Source: Corallococcus macrosporus
Lineage (GTDB): Bacteria; Myxococcota; Myxococcia; Myxococcales; Myxococcaceae
Reading direction: 5' to 3'
DNA length: 64,000 nucleotides
NCBI RefSeq assembly: GCF_017302985.1
Contig: NZ_JAFIMU010000010.1
Location: 476,957-540,956, forward strand
Under the pieces are notes generated by a model, which had not been told where the DNA came from, searched no databases, and worked only from the letters and a program-made list of their open reading frames with translations. Positions 27,497-35,523 of the stretch are shown here, piece after piece. The translations under genes were made by a program, and so were the position numbers. How positions within the stretch are numbered: the first letter of the stretch is position 1; the number at the start of each line of letters is the position of its first letter.

Positions 27497-28498
27497 CTAT
27501 GCGCTGGAGCCCGGATTCTTGCCGAACAGCTTCATCACCTGCTGCAGGTCCTCCCACGCCTTGCGCTTCTCCGCGCTGTTGCGCAGGAGGTACGCGGGGT
27601 GGAAGGTGGGCATGAGCTGGATGCCCTCGTATTCGCGCCACTGTCCCCGCATGCGGGTGATGGGGGTGGTGTCCCTGAGGAGCGTCTGCGCCGCGAACTT
27701 GCCCAGCGCGACGATGACCTTCGGCTGGATGGCGAGCAACTGCGAGCGCAGGAAGGGCTCGCAAGCGGCGATCTCATCCGGCTCCGGGTTGCGGTTGCCG
27801 GGCGGGCGGCACTTCACGACGTTGGCGATGTAGACGTCGTTCCGGGTGAAACCCATGGCGCCAATCATCTTGGTGAGCAGGTCGCCCGCGGCGCCCACGA
27901 AGGGCACGCCCTGGAGGTCCTCGTTCTCACCGGGGCCCTCGCCCACGAACACCAGGTCCGCGCGCGGGTTGCCGGAGCCGAACACGATGTTCTTGCGGCC
28001 CGTGCACAGCTTGCAGCGGCGGCAGTCACCCAGCTCGCGGCGGATCTGATCCAGCGTGGGGCGCTCGCCCTCCACGACGCCGGGCAGCGCGCCGTTGTAG
28101 CGGGGCGTCGACTTGGGCACGTCCAGCAGCATGCCCGGAGCCGGGGCCGGCGGCGGCGCGGCCATGGGCGCGCGAGGGGGTGCGGCGGGAGGCGGAGCGG
28201 CCAGCGGACGGGGTGCGCCCAGGGGCTGCTTCATGGCGGCGTGCAGGGCGTCGCGCGTCGGCGACTCCGCCGGGGGCCGGGGAGGCAGGGGGGCGGCGGC
28301 CGGCTCGGGGGCCTTGGTCCGGGCGATCATCGAGCGCACGGACGAGGCGGCGGCGCGCTGCTGCTGGAGCTCGGCGGCCACCTTCGCGTCGACGAGGAGT
28401 GAGCGGCCCGCGGTCTCCTCCTGCCAGAGGAGGTGGCGGCGCACGTCCTGGAGCACGTCGGCAAGCTCCTGCGCGGAATCAGGCGTGTCGTCGTTCAC
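27497..28498 (-). CDS. Type-4 uracil-DNA glycosylase with iron-sulfur cluster
   Basis: 333 residues. Removes uracil from DNA as the first step of base-excision repair. The C-terminal 190 residues carry motif 1 GEGPGENED (187-195), PFVGAAGDLL, and motif 2 MPTFHPAYLLRN. Cysteines 162, 165, 230 and 246, with the 16-residue spacing between the last two, match the 4Fe-4S ligands of this class; Cys159 is extra. Unlike the short thermophile enzymes it has a 140-residue N-terminal extension, Pro/Ala-rich at 65-125, as in the SPO1-polymerase-related UDG proteins of many bacteria. Confidence 0.92.
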   Translation of the reverse strand: MNDDTPDSAQELADVLQDVRRHLLWQEETAGRSLLVDAKVAAELQQQRAAASSVRSMIARTKAPEPAAAPLPPRPPAESPTRDALHAAMKQPLGAPRPLAAPPPAAPPRAPMAAPPPAPAPGMLLDVPKSTPRYNGALPGVVEGERPTLDQIRRELGDCRRCKLCTGRKNIVFGSGNPRADLVFVGEGPGENEDLQGVPFVGAAGDLLTKMIGAMGFTRNDVYIANVVKCRPPGNRNPEPDEIAACEPFLRSQLLAIQPKVIVALGKFAAQTLLRDTTPITRMRGQWREYEGIQLMPTFHPAYLLRNSAEKRKAWEDLQQVMKLFGKNPGSSA

Positions 28499-28723
28499 GG
28501 TCGTGGATCGGTAGCGGAGGAGCTGTCCCGGTGCAAGGAAGCAGCCGGGGAAGTTGCCTGTACGCTTAGCCCAGGGTCGGGGCTTGCGCCACCTTCCGGG
28601 CGGATGCGCCGGGCACTGGTCGAATCAGGACACACCCGCCGCGAACCGCCCTTCGCCGCCGGGCGGACCTGGGGAAGATGCCGGACGCGGATTTCACGCC
28701 CTTTCCCCAGGAGTCTCCTACAC

Positions 28724-29287
28724 ATGATCAAGGTGGCCATCGTCGTTGGAAGCACGCGGCCCGGACGCAAGGCGGACAAGGTCGCGGCCTGGGTCCACGA
28801 CATCGCGAAGAAGCGCGGCGACGCCACGTACGACATCGTCGACATCCAGGACTTCAACCTGCCGCTGCTGGACGAGCCGACCCCGCCGTCCATGCGCAAG
28901 TACACCCAGGAGCACACGAAGCGCTGGAGCGCGACGGTGGAGAGCTACGACGCCTACGTCTTCGTCACGCCCGAGTACAACCACGGCACGTCCGGCGCGC
29001 TGAAGAACGCGCTCGATTTCGTCTACGCCGAGTGGAACAACAAGGCCGCCGGCTTCGTGGGCTACGGCAGCGCGGGCGGCGTGCGCGCGGTGGAGCAGCT
29101 GCGCCTCGTGGCCGCGGAGCTGCAGATGGCCACGGTGCGCGCGCAGGTGCAGCTATTCCTGTCCACCGACTTCGAGCACTACACCGTCTTCAAGCCCGAC
29201 CCGGCGAAGGAGAAGCAGGTGAACACGCTGCTGGATCAGCTCGTGTCGTGGGGCACGGCGCTGCGCACGGTGCGCGTGAAGCCGTAG
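28724..29287 (+). CDS. NADPH-dependent FMN reductase (flavodoxin-like quinone reductase)
   Basis: 187 residues from ATG 28724, which has CAGGAG about 10 nt upstream. The FMN phosphate loop is GSTRPGRKADKVAAW (residues 8-22), and FVTPEYNHGTSGALKNALDF near 79-98 is the isoalloxazine-binding motif of this family. It likely reduces quinones, azo compounds or chromate. The frame from 28433 is an upstream extension over the divergent promoter region and is not used. It converges on the XRE gene with a 4 bp gap. Confidence 0.93.
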   Translation: MIKVAIVVGSTRPGRKADKVAAWVHDIAKKRGDATYDIVDIQDFNLPLLDEPTPPSMRKYTQEHTKRWSATVESYDAYVFVTPEYNHGTSGALKNALDFVYAEWNNKAAGFVGYGSAGGVRAVEQLRLVAAELQMATVRAQVQLFLSTDFEHYTVFKPDPAKEKQVNTLLDQLVSWGTALRTVRVKP

Positions 29288-29291
29288 CGCC

Positions 29292-30110
29292 TCAGGTGGC
29301 CTGGCGGGCCCGCTCCGTCGCGGCCCGCCGCAGCGCCTCCGCCGTCTCCGGATCCGCGGGGAAGAACGACTCGATGGCCAGCTCCGCGAGCGTGATGTCC
29401 ACGGGCGTGCCGAACACGGTGGTGGTGCTGAAGAGCGACAGCCGTCCCAGCGACGTGCGCACGCGCAGGGGCACCACCACGCCCGCGAAGTCGCGCGCCT
29501 TCGCGTCCGGAGTGGCCTCCGGCACCGGATAGCCTTTCAGCTCCTCCAGGAGCGCCGCGAGCGTTGCGTCCGCGCTGGCGTCCACCTGCCGGTGCAGCCG
29601 CGTGAGGACGTGGTCGCGCCACTGCCGCAGGTTCTCGATGCGCGGCGCGAGCCCGTCCGGGTGCAGGCTCAGGCGCAGGACGTTGACGGGCGGCTGGAGC
29701 ATCTGGGGCGGCAGGTCCGCCAGCAGCACGCCCACCGCGCGGTTCGCGGTGACGAGCGTCCAGTGCCGGTCCACCGCGAGCGCGGGGTATGGCTCATGGC
29801 CCGCGAGCACCAGCTCCACGGCCTCGCGCGTGGCGGTGAGCGCGGGGTCATTCAGGGGGCGCTCGGAGAAGACGGGGGCGAAGCCCGCCGCCACCAACAG
29901 GCCGTTTCGGTCGCGCAGGGGCACGTCCAGTTCCTCCGCCAGGTGGAGCAGCATCTCGCGGCTGGGCTGGGAGCGGCCGGTCTCCAGGAAGCTCACATGC
30001 CGGGTGGAGACCTCCGCGCGCAACGCGAGGTCCATCTGGCTCAGCCCGCGCCGCTGACGCCAGCCGCGCAGCAGCTCTCCCACGGGCCGGCTCTGCTGAA
30101 GGCTTGTCAT
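29292..30110 (-). CDS. XRE-family regulator with MmyB-like ligand domain
   Basis: 272 residues. An N-terminal helix-turn-helix covers about 10-70 (LRGWRQRRGLSQMDLA, STRHVSFLETGRSQPS). The C-terminal domain from about 95 has the PAS-like MmyB pattern: YPALAVDRHWTLVTANRA, LHPDGLAPRIEN. Such proteins are thought to sense a fatty acid or related small molecule and often regulate an adjacent redox enzyme. Here it is convergent to the FMN reductase and divergent from a small membrane protein, either of which may be a target. Confidence 0.9.
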   Translation of the reverse strand: MTSLQQSRPVGELLRGWRQRRGLSQMDLALRAEVSTRHVSFLETGRSQPSREMLLHLAEELDVPLRDRNGLLVAAGFAPVFSERPLNDPALTATREAVELVLAGHEPYPALAVDRHWTLVTANRAVGVLLADLPPQMLQPPVNVLRLSLHPDGLAPRIENLRQWRDHVLTRLHRQVDASADATLAALLEELKGYPVPEATPDAKARDFAGVVVPLRVRTSLGRLSLFSTTTVFGTPVDITLAELAIESFFPADPETAEALRRAATERARQAT

Positions 30111-30256
30111 GGCCGGGAAGATAGGGGGCGCACGTCAGCGCTTCCATTCCCTCGGAGGTAATCGACACCGCGCGGGCCGGCTCGCATCTTGTCCACCAAC
30201 GACGGACGGCTTCACGGCCGCCGCCGCTTCCACTCCTTCGCAAGGAAACGTATGCC

Positions 30257-30664
30257 ATGAGCGTCAAGAACGTGTCGGGAACCTTTCTGCGCCGTGCGCT
30301 GCTGCTGGACGCCGTCGCCAGTGGAGCCATGGGCCTGTTGATGGCGGCGGCCGCGGGCCCCATGGGTCCGCTGCTGGGCCTGGAGCCGGGATTGCTGCGT
30401 GCGGCGGGGCTGGGGCTCATCCCCTTCGCGCTGCTGCTCGGGTACCTGGCGTCGAAGGACATCCTGCCCTCGTGGCCGGTGTGGTTCGTGGTCGCGGTGA
30501 ACGCGTTGTGGGTCGTGGACAGCGTGCTCCTGATGACGCACGGCCCGACGGCGCCCACGGGGCTGGGGGTGGCGTTCGTCTCGGCGCAGGCGTTGGCGGT
30601 CGCGGTGTTCGCGGCGCTGGAGTACGCGGGCCTGCGGCGCGGCACTTCGGCGGCGCTGGCCTGA
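30257..30664 (+). CDS. Small integral membrane protein, four predicted helices
   Basis: 135 residues with four hydrophobic segments (about 10-32, 42-64, 72-94, 103-125) joined by short loops, so nearly all of the protein is in the membrane. AAGGAA lies upstream of ATG 30257. It is divergent from the XRE regulator over 146 bp and is a likely target. The layout resembles small DoxX-like or DUF-type integral membrane proteins. Function unknown. Confidence 0.8.
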   Translation: MSVKNVSGTFLRRALLLDAVASGAMGLLMAAAAGPMGPLLGLEPGLLRAAGLGLIPFALLLGYLASKDILPSWPVWFVVAVNALWVVDSVLLMTHGPTAPTGLGVAFVSAQALAVAVFAALEYAGLRRGTSAALA

Positions 30665-30746
30665 GCGTGGCGGAGTGTTCGGTTCGCGCGGCCCGGGCCT
30701 TACGCCGTGCCGCGCGGATGGACTTGCGTTGCTATCGTGAAGGGAC

Positions 30747-31646
30747 ATGGCTTCCTTCCCGCGCCCGTGGCTTGTCATCGCAGCGCTGTCCTCCGGAGTC
30801 ATTGGCTGCGCCACGCTGGGAGGCGCGCAGGGGAAGGACCTGGTGACGCTGCGCTACGACTGGCCGGAGCAGACGGCCATCCGGGTGATGCACACGGTGG
30901 ACGTGCGGACGGACTGGAGCGGCCGGATGACGGCGCAGCGCCGGTACGCGATGCGGCTGGGGCCCGTGGATGAGGAGGGGCGCAGGCGGTTGGTCATCCA
31001 GGACGTGGAGATCCTTGAAGCGCCCTTCCCCGCCTTCGTGGAGCCGCTGGCCACGTCCATCATCGACGCGGAGGGGGACTTCCAGGGGATTGATCCGCTG
31101 GAGGACGGCCCCGGCCAGGACCTCCTGGATGCGTTGCCGGTCAGCCCGAGGAAGAAGGAGCAGATGACGAAGGCACTCACGAACGGACTCGAGCGCGAGG
31201 CGCGCAACCGGTGGAACGAGTGGGTGGGCAGTTGGCACGGAGCGCGCTTCAAGCCAGGGCAGACGGAGGTCGTGACGACGACGATGTCCGTGGGCACCGG
31301 GAGAAAGAAGACCGAGGAGGTCCCCGCCGAGGAGCGCGTCCGGTTGGACGTGGGCGTGCCCTGCTCCGAAACAGATGCGGAGCCCCGGTGCGTGAAGCTG
31401 AAGCTCGTGCGGGAGCCCGTGGGGCAGACGGACGCGACGCAAGGACAGTACGCGCACCTGGAGCTGGAGTTGGTAACGGATCCGGCGACGCTGCTGCCGT
31501 ACTCCTCACGGGTCATCCGCATGGACCGCGTGGACTGGAGCAATGGAAGCGGCGAGCCGGACTTCCACGAGGCCGTGCACGTGGAGCAGCACACGTTCCT
31601 CCATGGCGTGGAAGGAACACCGGGACAGGTCGCGGCCGTGGAGTGA
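30747..31646 (+). CDS. Lipoprotein upstream of toxin gene (possible SitB-like accessory)
   Basis: 299 residues with lipobox VIGC (Cys21). The mature part is a charged beta-rich chain without a family I recognise (DLVTLRYDWPEQTAIRVMHT near residue 31). GAAGGGA precedes ATG 30747. The next gene, a lipoprotein toxin, starts 1 nt after this stop, so the two are translationally linked. In the sitBAI operons described for Myxococcus xanthus an accessory SitB protein is encoded directly upstream of the SitA lipoprotein toxin. Position and lipoprotein nature suggest that role here, but I cannot show homology. Confidence 0.7.
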   Translation: MASFPRPWLVIAALSSGVIGCATLGGAQGKDLVTLRYDWPEQTAIRVMHTVDVRTDWSGRMTAQRRYAMRLGPVDEEGRRRLVIQDVEILEAPFPAFVEPLATSIIDAEGDFQGIDPLEDGPGQDLLDALPVSPRKKEQMTKALTNGLEREARNRWNEWVGSWHGARFKPGQTEVVTTTMSVGTGRKKTEEVPAEERVRLDVGVPCSETDAEPRCVKLKLVREPVGQTDATQGQYAHLELELVTDPATLLPYSSRVIRMDRVDWSNGSGEPDFHEAVHVEQHTFLHGVEGTPGQVAAVE

Positions 31647-31647
31647 C

Positions 31648-32328
31648 GTGAGCGCGGTTGGCGGTCGCACGCTTGCCGCGCCATCACAGCCTGCCGTGAC
31701 AGCCCCTCTGCGTGCCGCGAGCGCGGCGTTGGTATTTGCCCTTGTCGGATGCGGCTCGGTCACTGTTGGCACGGTGGGCAAGCCCGCCATGGCGAAGTGG
31801 GTCGGGCCAGTCTTCGGGACACCGGACGGAGGTCAGCTCCGGACGACCATCTATTACGGCCCCTGGCAGTGCAGCGCCGCGTTCCTGTCCCGCTGCGAGT
31901 CGAAGTGCGCGGCCCAGGGCTACCCACTCATGGGTTGCATGTGGCTGGCCGACATCAAGGCGGACTGGCAGGGGCGCTACCTGTTCATGCCCGCGGAGGC
32001 CGGCGGGCGCATGGCCATCACCCACTGCTGCTGCGACTACCCGAAGGTAAACGACTTGAAGTGGCGCAGAGACACCTGGGACAACGCGCGCAAGCGCTTC
32101 CGGCAGGATTGGGGCTCCGAATTCGGAGCATGGCCCTCGACGGGCGGAAACCTCTGGACCGGTCATCACATCCTTGATCTGGCACACGGGGGCGCGCCGA
32201 CAGCCACGAACAACGTGCTTCCCGTTCCGGACGCCATGCACAAGGCGTTCAACGCTGAGTACCCTGCCTGCTACGCGCCTGGCGGTAAGTGGCTGACTCC
32301 TGGCCCCGAACATCCCTACGTGGATTGA
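31648..32328 (+). CDS. SitA-like lipoprotein toxin with GHH-type nuclease end
   Basis: 226 residues from GTG 31648 (GGAG 4 nt upstream, 1 nt after the previous stop; GTG 31696 is a second candidate). The lipobox is ALVGC (Cys35). The middle is Cys-rich (residues 75-130, including CCC at 127-129). The C-terminal 65 residues have WTGHHILDLAHGG (170-182) and TNNVLPVPDAMHKAFN (187-202), the pattern of GHH/HNH-EndoVII-fold nuclease toxins. It would be sorted to the outer membrane and passed between siblings by outer-membrane exchange, as SitA toxins are in Myxococcus. The downstream SMI1/KNR4 protein fits as immunity. Confidence 0.75.
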   Translation: MSAVGGRTLAAPSQPAVTAPLRAASAALVFALVGCGSVTVGTVGKPAMAKWVGPVFGTPDGGQLRTTIYYGPWQCSAAFLSRCESKCAAQGYPLMGCMWLADIKADWQGRYLFMPAEAGGRMAITHCCCDYPKVNDLKWRRDTWDNARKRFRQDWGSEFGAWPSTGGNLWTGHHILDLAHGGAPTATNNVLPVPDAMHKAFNAEYPACYAPGGKWLTPGPEHPYVD

Positions 32329-32336
32329 ACGACACC

Positions 32337-32813
32337 ATGTCCATGAAGCGCATCCTGGCTGAAGTCTCCACCCATCACTTTCCCAACCCACCGGCGACGC
32401 CCGCGCAGGTTGCCGCTTTCGAAGCACGCGTTGGATGGGTGCTGGATGAGCAGCTTCGCGCCTTCTACCTGCACTGCAACGGGGCAGCCTTGTTCGAGGC
32501 TCCACCCGAGATGAATTACCGCATCCTCCCGCTCGAACGCATCGAGCGAGCCAGTGTCGCCATCCGCGGCAGCCAGGACGATGCGGATGGGTCGCCATGG
32601 CATTTCACATTGGTGGACATGCAGGACACCAACTTCGTCATCCTGGACGTGGCCGCAGCGGAGAACGGCAGCTACCCGATGCTCGACGCGTTTCATGAGA
32701 CGTATCCAGACGAGGCTCCGCGCATCGCCTCTTCCTTCGAAGAGTTCCTGGAGAAGGCGCTGCGCAGCGGCAATCGCTCGTTCTGGCTGAGCAGCGAACC
32801 CGTGGAGGAATAG
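32337..32813 (+). CDS. SMI1/KNR4 (SUKH) immunity protein
   Basis: 158 residues from ATG 32337, 8 nt after the toxin stop (a second ATG at 32343 is possible). The SUKH pattern is seen in PPATPAQVAAFEARVGWVLDEQLRAFYLHCNGA (residues 18-50), the LPLERI segment, FVILDVA and SFEEFLEKAL near the end. SUKH proteins are the typical immunity partners of HNH and other nuclease toxins. The close spacing and order (lipoprotein, toxin, SUKH) support a complete toxin-immunity operon, with this as the I gene. Confidence 0.85.
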   Translation: MSMKRILAEVSTHHFPNPPATPAQVAAFEARVGWVLDEQLRAFYLHCNGAALFEAPPEMNYRILPLERIERASVAIRGSQDDADGSPWHFTLVDMQDTNFVILDVAAAENGSYPMLDAFHETYPDEAPRIASSFEEFLEKALRSGNRSFWLSSEPVEE

Positions 32814-32821
32814 GGGCGCAC

Positions 32822-33724
32822 TCAGCCCAGGCCCACTTCGCCGAAGTAGTCGAGGAACGCGCGGATGCGTGCTGGGAGCTGTCTCGCGGGATCGAGGAAC
32901 ACCGCGTGGAAGGCTTCGGTGTCTCCGGGGTTCCGGTCCTCCATCACCGCCACAAGCCGTCCTGCTTTCAGGTCCTCGCGGACCATGAACACCGGGAGCC
33001 TTGCGAGCCCTGCTCCCGCGAGTGCCAGGTGCCGCACCGCCTCCCCGTCACTGACCTGCACGTTGCCGACACATGGGACGGAGACCGCGACTCCGCGCTC
33101 CACGAAGGGCCAGCGCTGCGTGGCTCGCGCGTAGCTGGCGCCCAGGCGGTTGTGCTTCTCCAGGCTCGCCACCGTCCTGGGCGTCCCATCGCGCTTCAGG
33201 TACTCCGGTGAACCGACGACGTGGAAGCGCGTCTCTCCCAGCTTCCTCGCGACGAGGTTGGACGACTTCAGCGGGCCCGCTCGGATGGCCACGTCCGCGC
33301 GATCCTCCAGCAGGTCCACCACCTGATCCGTGAGCCCGATGTCCAACCGGATGCCTGGATATCGAGCCTGGAACGCGGGCACGTGCGGCAGGAGAACGTG
33401 CGTACCGTAGGGCACGTTGGTGTTCACGCGCACCCGGCCCGACGGGGCATCGTGTGATGTGACGCCCCGCTCGGCGGCCTCCAGCTCCGCGAGCACCTGG
33501 ACGCTTCGCTCGTAGAAAACGCAGCCCTCGGACGTGAGCTGGAGACCCCGGGTGTTTCGGTGCACGAGCCTCGCACCCAGGCGGCCTTCCAGCCTTGCGA
33601 CGAGCTTGCTGACCGCCGACGGCGTCATCCGCAGCGTGCGCGCCGCCGCGGAGAAACCCTCCTGCTCCACGACCCGGACGAAGACCTCCATTTCTCCGGA
33701 GCGATTGATTTCCAGACGGGCCAT
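32822..33724 (-). CDS. LysR-family transcriptional regulator
   Basis: 300 residues. The N-terminal winged helix-turn-helix spans about 8-66 (FSAAARTLRMTPSAVSKLVARLE at 25-47), followed by a LysR substrate domain. It belongs to the CrgA-like subset judged by ERSVQVLAELEAAE and SGRVRVN. It is divergent over 104 bp from the PRISE-type reductase, its likely target. Its 3' end converges on the immunity gene with an 8 bp gap. Confidence 0.92.
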   Translation of the reverse strand: MARLEINRSGEMEVFVRVVEQEGFSAAARTLRMTPSAVSKLVARLEGRLGARLVHRNTRGLQLTSEGCVFYERSVQVLAELEAAERGVTSHDAPSGRVRVNTNVPYGTHVLLPHVPAFQARYPGIRLDIGLTDQVVDLLEDRADVAIRAGPLKSSNLVARKLGETRFHVVGSPEYLKRDGTPRTVASLEKHNRLGASYARATQRWPFVERGVAVSVPCVGNVQVSDGEAVRHLALAGAGLARLPVFMVREDLKAGRLVAVMEDRNPGDTEAFHAVFLDPARQLPARIRAFLDYFGEVGLG

Positions 33725-33828
33725 TGAATTGAACTCACAAGTCCTGTGCCTGGAGCGGCTCTACCTCGTGACACGGCACACGAATACTAGACCCGTGCGG
33801 CCCCGGAAACGGATCCACGTCGGGCCGC

Positions 33829-34899
33829 ATGGAGAACCCCATGTCTTCCCCCAAGAACGTGGCCCTGGTCGTCGGGGCCCATGGCATCGCTGGCCTCAAC
33901 TTCATCGAACACCTGGAAGCGCTCGGAGGCTGGGAGGTCATCGGCCTGTCCCGCCGGGGCGGCGAGCCGCGCAAGGGCGTGCGCTTCATCTCGGTGGACC
34001 TGCTCGACGCGGCCGACAGCCGCGAGAAGCTGAGCGGCCTGACGCACGTGACGCACATCTTCTACGCCGCCTACCAGGACCGACCGACGCTCGCGGAGTT
34101 GGTGGCGCCCAACGTCGCCATGCTCGTCAACGTGGTGGACGCGGTGGAGCCCGTCGCCCGGAACCTCCAGCACATCAATCTGATGCAGGGCTACAAGGTC
34201 TACGGCGCGCAGCTGGGCCCCTTCAAGACGCCCGCCCGGGAGACGGACGCGGCGCACATGCCGCCCTCGTTCAACGTGGACCAGCAGGTCTTCCTGGAGC
34301 AGCGGCAGCGGGGCAAGGCGTGGACGTGGTCCGCGCTCCGCCCGTCCGTCGTCGTGGGCTACGCGATGGGCACGCCGATGAACGCGGCGCTGGCCATCGC
34401 GGTGTACGCGTCCATGTCGAAGGAGCTGGGCATCCCGCTGCGCTTCCCCGGGCCGCCGTCCGCCTACGACATCCTCATGGACCTCACGGACGCGAGGCTC
34501 CTGGCGCAGGCCATGCTCTGGGCGGCGACGAGCCCCCAGGCCGCCAACCAGGCCTTCAACATCAACAACGGCGACCAGTTCCGCTGGAGCGACCTGTGGC
34601 CGAGGATCGCTCGCATGTTCGACCTGGAGGTGGCCCCTCCCCTCCCCATCTCCCTCGTAGAGACGATGGCGGACAAGGCTCCGTTCTGGGACGCGATGGT
34701 CGCGAAGCATGGGCTCGCGCCCATTCCATACACGGACATCAACCCCTGGCGGCATGCCCAGGGGGTGTTCTCCACGAACTTCGACTTCCTCGCGGATCCG
34801 TCCAAGGCGCGCCGCCACGGGTTCCCGGGGCACATCGAAACCGAGGCGAGCTTCCGCGAAGTCTTCGCGGACTACCGCCGCCGCAAGGTCATTCCCTGA
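33829..34899 (+). CDS. PRISE-type SDR (progesterone 5-beta-reductase/iridoid synthase-like)
   Basis: 356 residues; the start may be ATG 33829 or 33841. The NADP motif is VVGAHGIAGLNFIEHL near 13-28. The catalytic segment LMQGYKVYGAQLGPFK near 118-133 has the GxKxYG pattern of PRISE enzymes, which reduce activated C=C bonds of enones. YAMGTPMNAALAIAVYASM and the NINNGDQFRWSDLWPRIA segment are also typical. The last 73 nt of the gene lie in a 575 bp sequence repeated at 39924-40498. It overlaps the LysR remnant on the opposite strand by 11 nt. Confidence 0.88.
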   Translation: MENPMSSPKNVALVVGAHGIAGLNFIEHLEALGGWEVIGLSRRGGEPRKGVRFISVDLLDAADSREKLSGLTHVTHIFYAAYQDRPTLAELVAPNVAMLVNVVDAVEPVARNLQHINLMQGYKVYGAQLGPFKTPARETDAAHMPPSFNVDQQVFLEQRQRGKAWTWSALRPSVVVGYAMGTPMNAALAIAVYASMSKELGIPLRFPGPPSAYDILMDLTDARLLAQAMLWAATSPQAANQAFNINNGDQFRWSDLWPRIARMFDLEVAPPLPISLVETMADKAPFWDAMVAKHGLAPIPYTDINPWRHAQGVFSTNFDFLADPSKARRHGFPGHIETEASFREVFADYRRRKVIP

Positions 34900-35401
34900 G
34901 CGCTTCCACCACGAGCGAGCGGAAGTAGCGCGCACCCGGGTCCGCGTCCGTCCGGGTGTGCCAGATGAGCGACTTGGTCATTCGCGGTGAGGGAAACGGC
35001 ATCTCCACCGTGCGCAGGGGCAGCATGTCGCAGAAGGCCCGGGCGACGCGGCGGGGCACTCCCGCCACCAGGTCGGAGCGGGCCGCCGCCATCGCCGCCG
35101 CGAAGAAGTGCGGGACGGCGAGCCCCACTTCCCGCGTGAGCCCGTGCTCCTTGAGGATGCGGGCGTGCTGCTGGGCGCCGATGCCCGGGCGCCCTTCCGC
35201 GAGGTGCAGGTCGATGTGCTTCGACGTGTTGTAGAGCGCCTTCGTCAGCGTCTTGCCCCGGATGCGCGGATGGTCGCGGCGCACGAGCAGCACGGCGTCA
35301 TCCGTGTACAGCGGTTCGGCGTGGCACCCCGGCCCCTTGGCCTCCGGTGGCCCCAGCGCCACGTCCACCGCGCCCGTGGTCAGTCCATCCCGCTCCACGA
35401 G
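34827..35401. repeat. Left copy of the 575 bp island-flanking direct repeat
   Basis: Same orientation as 39924-40498, offset 5097. I count 8 mismatches in 575 bp: four within the first 170 bp and four in the last 55 bp, with about 350 bp identical between. It contains the last 73 nt of the PRISE gene and the last 171 codons of a LysR gene. The match begins after GGGG at the left end and stops abruptly at 35401/40498. Confidence 0.95.
34889..35401 (-). pseudogene. Truncated LysR gene (3' remnant from repeat)
   Basis: Encodes residues 143-312 of the LysR protein that is intact at 39986-40924, without the helix-turn-helix half. The frame has no internal stop and runs 11 codons into island DNA to an ATG at 35434, giving a chimeric reading frame that is unlikely to be a functional regulator. 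It is the truncated product of the duplication that flanks the island. Confidence 0.93.
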
Positions 35402-35410
35402 ACGCCCGAC

Positions 35411-35440
35411 ACACGCAAACACACATAAACACACATAAAC
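35411..35440. repeat. Three 10-bp tandem repeats at the left junction
   Basis: ACACGCAAAC, ACACATAAAC, ACACATAAAC in a row, starting 9 bp inside the island. A 6-bp inverted repeat GATTAA/TTAATC follows at 35455-35468. Both lie upstream of the methyltransferase gene and may be binding sites for a regulator or a remnant of the integration event. Confidence 0.75.
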
Positions 35441-35523
35441 ACCCTACTGGACTCGATTAAAATTAATCAACACTCCGCCAATAGGCCTGCAACGGACTTC
35501 CAGAGGAATCCAAATAGGAAGGC

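Noticed and set aside
25994..28402. 802-codon plus-strand frame opposite kdd, the esterase and the glycosylase
   Set aside because: Runs antisense across three good genes and shows no family pattern.
31768..31790. Sigma-54 promoter (TGGCAC element)
   Set aside because: TGGCAC occurs but no GC-type -12 element at the right distance; it lies inside the toxin coding region.
34889..35434. 181-codon frame taken as a complete LysR gene
   Set aside because: Only the C-terminal half of LysR is present; the first 11 codons come from island DNA. Treated as a pseudogene made by the duplication.
35411..35440. CRISPR-like or phase-variation repeat
   Set aside because: Only three 10-bp units without spacers; too short for CRISPR and not inside a gene.
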